Source of the DNA: Dolomedes plantarius
Taxonomy: Eukaryota > Arthropoda > Arachnida > Araneae > Dolomedidae
Direction of reading: 5' to 3'
Assembly (NCBI GenBank): GCA_907164885.2
Contig: OU015492.1
Coordinates: forward strand, 207,532,993 to 207,596,992
DNA: 64,000 nt
Positions 58,251-64,000 of the stretch are shown in pieces. How positions within the stretch are numbered: the stretch's first letter is position 1; each line of letters opens with the position of its first letter. The notes beneath the pieces are model-generated. The model searched no databases. It was not told the origin of the DNA and saw only the letters and a list, made by a program, of their open reading frames with translations. The translations under genes and the position numbers were made by a program.

Positions 58251-58629
58251 ACTGGTGACGAGTGGAAGGAATAGAATAACATCCATCCATAATTCGAATC
58301 AATTCGCTTTATTTCCTTTCCATGCTAGCCAAAGCTCCATATCAGCGCGTTCAGCTCTCACCATTTCGCGACCATTTCACCGACGCGACGAACACACGTC
58401 CGTCGACATTGAATTCTATCCCGCACTCTCCCGATTTCGAGGTTAAAACCGCGCGTTCACTTTCCTGGCACATGCGCAGAGCCAAATTTAGAATTTTCTC
58501 GAAGTTTCTTCCCGCCAAACCTGTACAGTATCTAAAAATAATCACTCTGCATGGATTTTCATTTCACCGCGAAACGAAGGCCAATTACTGAATACGTGTA
58601 TTCCCCTGTACGTGTATTTCACCCGTAGC
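58251..58629. other. GC-richer block, possible mobile-element interior
   Basis: It contrasts with its surroundings and runs straight into the repeat end at 58,630. It may therefore be the body of the same element. No coding frame was recognised. Confidence 0.3.
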
Positions 58630-58840
<211 letters not shown>

Positions 58841-59778
58841 AATAAAATTCATTGAAACGGATGTTTTACACAAAATACACAAGAACAAAGTGATAATTTT
58901 TTTTAATACATGTACTCTTAACAACGGTTTTATTTTGATAACAACACGTGAAAAAAGATTATACCGTGGACAGTACTTTGTGTATAAGAAAATATTTCCA
59001 AATTTATTTTCACCCCATGTAACAATTTACTTTGGCAACAATCTCTGTTTTGAAAGATTAATTACTTAATAATGCATCAGATGAGGATTCTTAACTAAAA
59101 TTCCAACGTGACTCTGCCTTGAAAAAAAATATCCCATTTGATAATACCTTACTTCAGTGATTTATCATACGGGAATGGAAATCAATATTAACATTTATCT
59201 GATAAAGGAGCATAATTTTTTTATACTTCTAAAATGATATATCGTTGTCATCTTCTAATTTCATCGCATTCTACAAAAATGAGTAAAAAATCGATGAAAC
59301 GTGATAGATAAAGTAAATGATTAAATATTAAACGGCGTATTTTAAAATTACAGATTTTGCTTGATTAAACTCACTTAATTGGTTTTTTAACAAAAGTCAT
59401 ATACTGCGATTTTCTGTTTTGAATCAAGTCGTTGAATATGTGAAAAATATTTTGCATTAATTTTTAGTTCATATTTTTTTTCATTAATAAGAAGTGATTT
59501 CATGGGCTTGTAAACTTTTCTATGATATATTTTTGATACTTTTAGATATTGATAACTCTCGTTCTTTAAAATTTATTTTATCCATTAATGTTGACTTTTC
59601 AAGTCATTAGAATTTGAGCAAATTAATCTTATAAAAAGAGTCAAATAAAAAACCGAAAGTTGATGCGCGTGATAAGGAGAACTTGAAAAAATAAATTAGT
59701 GTTTAAAAATACAGATTCTACATTTAATTGGTTTATATTACTGAAAATCCTAACTCTTTAATCAACATAAATTTCATT
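58841..59778. other. Unassigned AT-rich sequence
   Basis: I see nothing recognisable here. Confidence 0.45.
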
Positions 59779-60398
59779 TTAACACTAGAGAGACTGGAAT
59801 TTTTTTCTTGGTAAAAAGACTGAACGCCGTCATTTTGACGGTTAAAAATAAAATCAAGATTTTAAAATATTTAATGTTTAAAAAAAAATCGAAACAATGA
59901 CTTTATCGAAACAGTAACGGCTCATTTCGAGAAACCAAAACAGTAAAATTTCACCATGGCCGAGTTTAAATTATCATTAAAATATAGACACACTTGCTTC
60001 GCCAAATAATAACGAAGTCTTAAATTAATCAAACACATTTAATTATATATAGAGAGTCGACACAGAGTTACAAACGCAATCATAATAAAAATAACATAAC
60101 GGGAGAGAAAAAGGTCTGACACGACCTCACCCTAAGACAAAATCTACCAGAATGACCTTTTTAACACTCTTTATAAACCTCATCACATCCGGCATGTGCC
60201 GAATAAACATAAATTCCACTAGATCAGCAATGTCCTGTAGACACACAGGCTCCGCAAACGCGATAAATCTAAGACGTGGCGTCACTTTCGCTTCTGAGTT
60301 CAATCTTTACAAAAACAATGTGAAAGAATTATTAAAATACAGTTTAAAAAAGCACATTATCCAAATATAATTAAAATGTATTACTTGGCACTTACTTT

Positions 60399-61964
60399 TT
60401 ATTCCTGTAAAGGACAAGTGTCATCGGCAATATGTGGCGCGTAAAGAGTCTTTATGAAGGTGAGGAAGGCTCTAAATCGACCTTCCGGAGCTTTTTTATA
60501 CCTGCTTCGCCACATAAATTCAGCAAAATAGGAATCACAAAGATTATCTGTCACCCGATGGTAGTACTTTCTGAATTCTCTTTCAACGACGCTCCACATT
60601 CCCTCAATAGTATTCGTATGCACGCCTGTTTCCGGATCCTTGAAGGTAAGCGAATGATTGACTCTCAGATGGACGAAACCGTGATCTGAAAGACAATCAT
60701 ACGCTTTCCAACAATAGGAGATAATTATGGTTCCGAGAAAAATATTTCTTTCAATAAAACACAACAAAGTATCTTTTGTTCGATATCCCACCACCTCAAA
60801 GAAACACTTATTAATTCCTCTTTCAAAGCCACCAAACATCCACTTTCCCTTCACTCGTTTTCCCCTATTATACTTTCTTTTACCAAACTTAGGCCGTCCG
60901 CACGCGGAGCAACTCAAAAGAAACTGATAACCGACTCCAATCACAAACCAGTCCGTGATAAGTCGTAACCTATGTAATTGAATGGAGCCACGCACACGAC
61001 GCAACTGGTTACAAACCCGTCAGCAACGCGTTTGTAATCAGTCGCAGGCAACTCAACGTGTAGAGTCGCTAGCAACTTCAGTCGCCAGTTTCTCTTGCGT
61101 TGTTCGTGTTATTACACAATCTATGTTACGGCCGCTCTTTTGGCAAGCTGCCAAATGACGTACACGAGTCACGTGAATTCTGCCTAGCGATGAAATGAAA
61201 TTCTAACGTTTTTTGTTGTATGGAATATGTGCGCCCATATATATAGTCCATTTTTAAACGATTGATCAAAGACAATCTATTGTGACGATTTTTTAATATA
61301 AATTAATATCTGATAATAATTTAACTAAATATAATGCCCGGAATAATGATGTTCTTCCTTCCATGACAGGTCGCAAACTATTGATTTGAATCACTTTTGA
61401 GTCGGCCCGTGTGCGGAGCGATCACTAACGAGTTTGCAACCGATAAGCAATTTCAGTCGCTAACCAGTTGAGTTTCCTTTGAGTCGCTCCGTGTGCGGAC
61501 GGCCTTAATCTTATCAATCTCAACAATTACACCAGGAACTCCAATATTTTCAGTTTCTTTAAAACAGGAATCAATACACACCTCTATACAAAAATTTTTC
61601 CAGTAGATCACCGTCGTTTCACTACTCACATCGACTTCGTTCATAATCAAATCAGTTTCCGCCTCAAGCACCCACAAATATGCAAAAATCAAAATATGAA
61701 TCAAACCTAACCTACTCTCCTCAAACCATTAACCTGTCCTAACAGACCTTTTGATGTGATGGGCATTCGCTTCTTTTGTACGGCAAACCAATTCATAGAC
61801 ATCTGATCTATCTGTCGCTCAACCAAATGCATATCTTTTTTACACACCGGACACTCATATTTAGAAGAAATTAAACCCTCATTCATACACCATTCAATCA
61901 CTGCTTTCTTACCCATGCATTCCAATTTCGTAGAAAAAATTGTATTTAACATACCAGGCGCCAT
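60399..61964 (-). pseudogene. Merlin-type (IS1016/ISXO2-like) transposase, inactivated
   Basis: The minus-strand gene starts at 61,964 (MAPGMLNTIFSTKLECMGKK). It has a zinc-binding-like CPVCKKDM and then the DDE domain: VEIDKIK with the first Asp, KFGKRKYNRGKRVKGKWMFG, and THTNTIEGMW with the Glu. The second catalytic Asp of the usual SDCW reads SYCW, so activity is lost. Two further lesions are a tandem duplication TAGGTTAGGT near 61,705-61,715 that shifts the frame and a 613-bp MITE between EIDKI and KFGKR. Otherwise it is remarkably intact, and it ends ADDTCPLQE and stop at 60,399. Confidence 0.88.
60892..61504. mobile_element. Harbinger-like MITE (613 bp)
   Basis: The ends GGCCGTCCGCACGCGGAGCA and, inverted, GGCCGTCCGCACACGGAGCG match over about 34 bp. 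The 3-bp duplication TTA flanks it (60,889-60,891; 61,505-61,507). Removing the insertion and one TTA restores the Merlin reading frame. TIRs beginning GGCC with TWA duplications indicate PIF/Harbinger. GTCGC/AACTGGTTA-type subterminal motifs are repeated inside both ends. Confidence 0.92.
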
Positions 61965-62932
61965 ATTAAAGTGCTTGTGGAACGGGAGAATCCAAGTTAA
62001 AATGAAAATAGTAGAAAACGAATTTAACCGATTTTCTTTTAATTTTAAGTTATCAGGCGCAATTAAAACGTAATAAAAGGGTTATCAGAAGGAGAACCGA
62101 AGCGAAAGATCGCACCGAATTTCATAGGTTGCAATACTTGGCACTTTATCGCCGGTTTGGTGGGGGCACCCTAATCTGTTGTGAAACCGTTTTAAAATAT
62201 TTTTAAACAAATGAGGTCTAGTTTAAAGGAGAAATGTCTGTAGTCTTAGATTGTAAAGAGATCAAAATTCTACGATCATTTTTTGGCGAGTTATCGTAAT
62301 CTGAAGATGAAAAAGTCAATATTTTCCCACAAAACATAAAATTAAAAAACTTAAAGTCCGACGAAGATGAGATATATCTTACTTTGGTCCCCCCCATTTT
62401 TCTGCATTCATTGGCATCGCTCTCGAGCCTATACCCCCAGCGGTTTCGGAGGAGTGGGAGTTTAATTTTTTAGAATAGAGAGAAAGAATAAAAAAAATAG
62501 AGAGAGAGAGAGAGATTTTTATGCAGGTATGCCGAGCTGACAACCTAGTATGGTTTATCCGTAACAATATAGGCATGGTTTGTGCAGTCCTTATTTTTCA
62601 ACACCAATATTTCCGAAGAGCCAATACTTCTGTTATTTGCAAAAGGGGGAAGAGACGAAATGTAACTAACATTTTTCCGGTAATATTTTAAAGATTTCTG
62701 CCCTTTTTCCATATTGCCGTCAAATTGACGTCTTTCAGTCTTAGTAGGTATACAACACATTTTCTCCCCTTCTTTACTGCCGAATATAAATTTGTAAATG
62801 TGTGTGTATATTTCGCGTAAAATTAGAAAAAGTCATAAAATTTCATAAGACTGAGGGACATAAATACAGACACAGCGCTCAATAATATGCCCGATATTAT
62901 CAAAATAACGTCAGACAACTTTCTAGTGTTAA

Positions 62933-64000
62933 TGACCTAGTTAAGAGGTTTTAAATAAACAAGAAAACACATTAATTCCTTTATTTATTCAAGTGAAATG
63001 GAATTATTCTATGTAGTATCCTTTAAAAAATGTTTGTCCGTAACTTTTAGCAAATTTTGGAAAATTTAAGCATTTTGATTTATTTTATACAGCAATGCAT
63101 CAAGCCCTGTAAATCCGTTATAACATCTACTTTCAAAATGGCTCAGATTAAAAAAAAAAGATTTTTAAAATAAGGATCATTAAATCTACTACTATGTTTA
63201 TAAACGTTTGGCTTTAAGAGAAATAACTATTTATAGATAGAAAATAGTTTAAGCTAAAAAGCCTAAGAAGTTTTCAAATGTTCCTCCGATATGCCAGATT
63301 TTTAGCTAGCATTTCGAATGAACACTTGGAAGAGTTACTGTGTTTATCCCACAATGGATTTTAACATACATTTTTAATATTAATTTAAAAGCAGGCTGTT
63401 TATAATGTTCATCATTCATGCGATTAAGTTGCTAAACTTTGTCATTTGAATCTTAAAATTTTATAATATTCTTTTTTCTGAGTTTGAAAAAAAAAAAACA
63501 CTTTAGTCGATCGTCGTATCTTCATTTTCTCGACATTTTAAATAATGCTTACTAAAAAGAAAAGTTTTTATGAAATATTTAAGGGCAAAAATAATGTTGT
63601 TGAAACGGGAAAACTGATTTAATAGAAAGGAAAACCTTACCAGAAAAGAGATAAATAGTGAAATTTTCAATAAAGTAATAGCAAATTATCTGATTCCTTT
63701 AAAATTTAGTCTAATGCAAGGGGCTAAGTTTGAACTGATATTTATTTATTGGCTGTTTTCTTTGTATATAGGATTCAAGAACGCTTAAATGTTTTACAAA
63801 TTTAGATTATGTACATAACGCAAAGAGAAAACATAAAGCGTGGTAATTTTTTACTAATACACAATTAATCAAAAGGAAAGGCTGGATATTTGTTTGAGCA
63901 AATATTTTACTTTAACTAAAGTATAAAGTTTTGTTAATTGTAAAATCAGGACTATTTCTTCAGGAATGTATTTGTATCAGCTCGTAAATTATTTAGTTTG
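62933..64000. other. Unassigned AT-rich sequence to the window end
   Basis: No gene or repeat border was recognised. Confidence 0.5.

Larger units (their letters stand above)
59783..62928 (-). mobile_element. Element with piggyBac-like ends enclosing a Merlin gene
   Basis: The left end is TTAA followed by CACTAGAGAGACTGGAATTT. The inverted right end is TTAA followed by CACTAGAAAGTTGTCTGACG. TTAA stands at 59,779-59,782 and 62,929-62,932. The first ~65 bp and the last ~410 bp match the MITE at 52,375-52,943 in inverse orientation. The middle ~2.6 kb is absent from that MITE and holds a Merlin-type transposase gene. Either a Merlin element inserted into the MITE, or the MITE is a deletion derivative. 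A (GA)n tract at about 62,500 marks the right junction. Confidence 0.6.

Noticed and set aside
60152..60370. 72-residue plus-strand frame beside the Merlin gene
   Set aside because: No family resemblance. It lies in the non-coding part of the element opposite the transposase and is most likely chance.

Overview
This is AT-rich eukaryotic, almost certainly arthropod, non-coding DNA. I find no bacterial features, no rRNA or functional tRNA gene, and no convincing host protein-coding gene. From memory, the tRNA-derived SINEs, the Tc1-like family with TIRs starting CACTGCTGGCCA, the Helitron termini and the long (TA)n tracts resemble orb-weaver spider genomes. That species guess is inference. Nearly everything that can be named is a transposable element, a fossil of one, or a tandem repeat.

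Layout. 1-2,130: SINE, (TA)n, a 1.4-kb Tc1-like element. 2,404-3,640: Helitron and a Tc1 scrap. 5,381-9,733: a tandem duplication, a decayed Tc1-like element split by a TTAA-flanked MITE, then a mariner-like element with long TIRs. 10,121-13,431: short tandem repeats and a large inverted repeat. 16,457-17,463: two Helitrons with facing 3' ends. 18,650-23,445: a mariner fossil split by a 4.35-kb element with about 740-bp TIRs and TTAA duplications. That element holds the ruins of a PIN-like, Cys-tailed protein gene and two further MITEs. 24,246-37,268: SINEs, a 243-bp tandem repeat, a fold-back element, a Helitron and a mariner scrap. 38,235-42,823: a tandem repeat with two LTR-like insertions, one carrying the best-preserved Tc1 copy. 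45,917-49,036: a satellite with a dimeric higher-order structure and a hairpin in every monomer. 49,542-54,500: Helitron, two TTAA elements, and a SINE disrupted by a hAT-like MITE. 59,779-62,932: piggyBac-like termini enclosing a Merlin-type transposase gene that is itself split by a Harbinger-like MITE.

Because elements are nested, several boundaries can be proved inside the window. Removing an insertion plus one copy of its target duplication restores a reading frame or matches an uninterrupted relative. This works for TTA at the Merlin gene, TTAA at the Tc1 gene, TA at the LTR-like repeat, and the 12-bp repeat at the SINE.

The most unusual item is the element at 18,821-23,169. It has transposon architecture around a gene family I recall only as 'uncharacterized' in arthropod annotations, so it may be an undescribed DNA transposon group. 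All transposase genes seen carry stops, frameshifts or lost catalytic residues, so I see no element able to move by itself.
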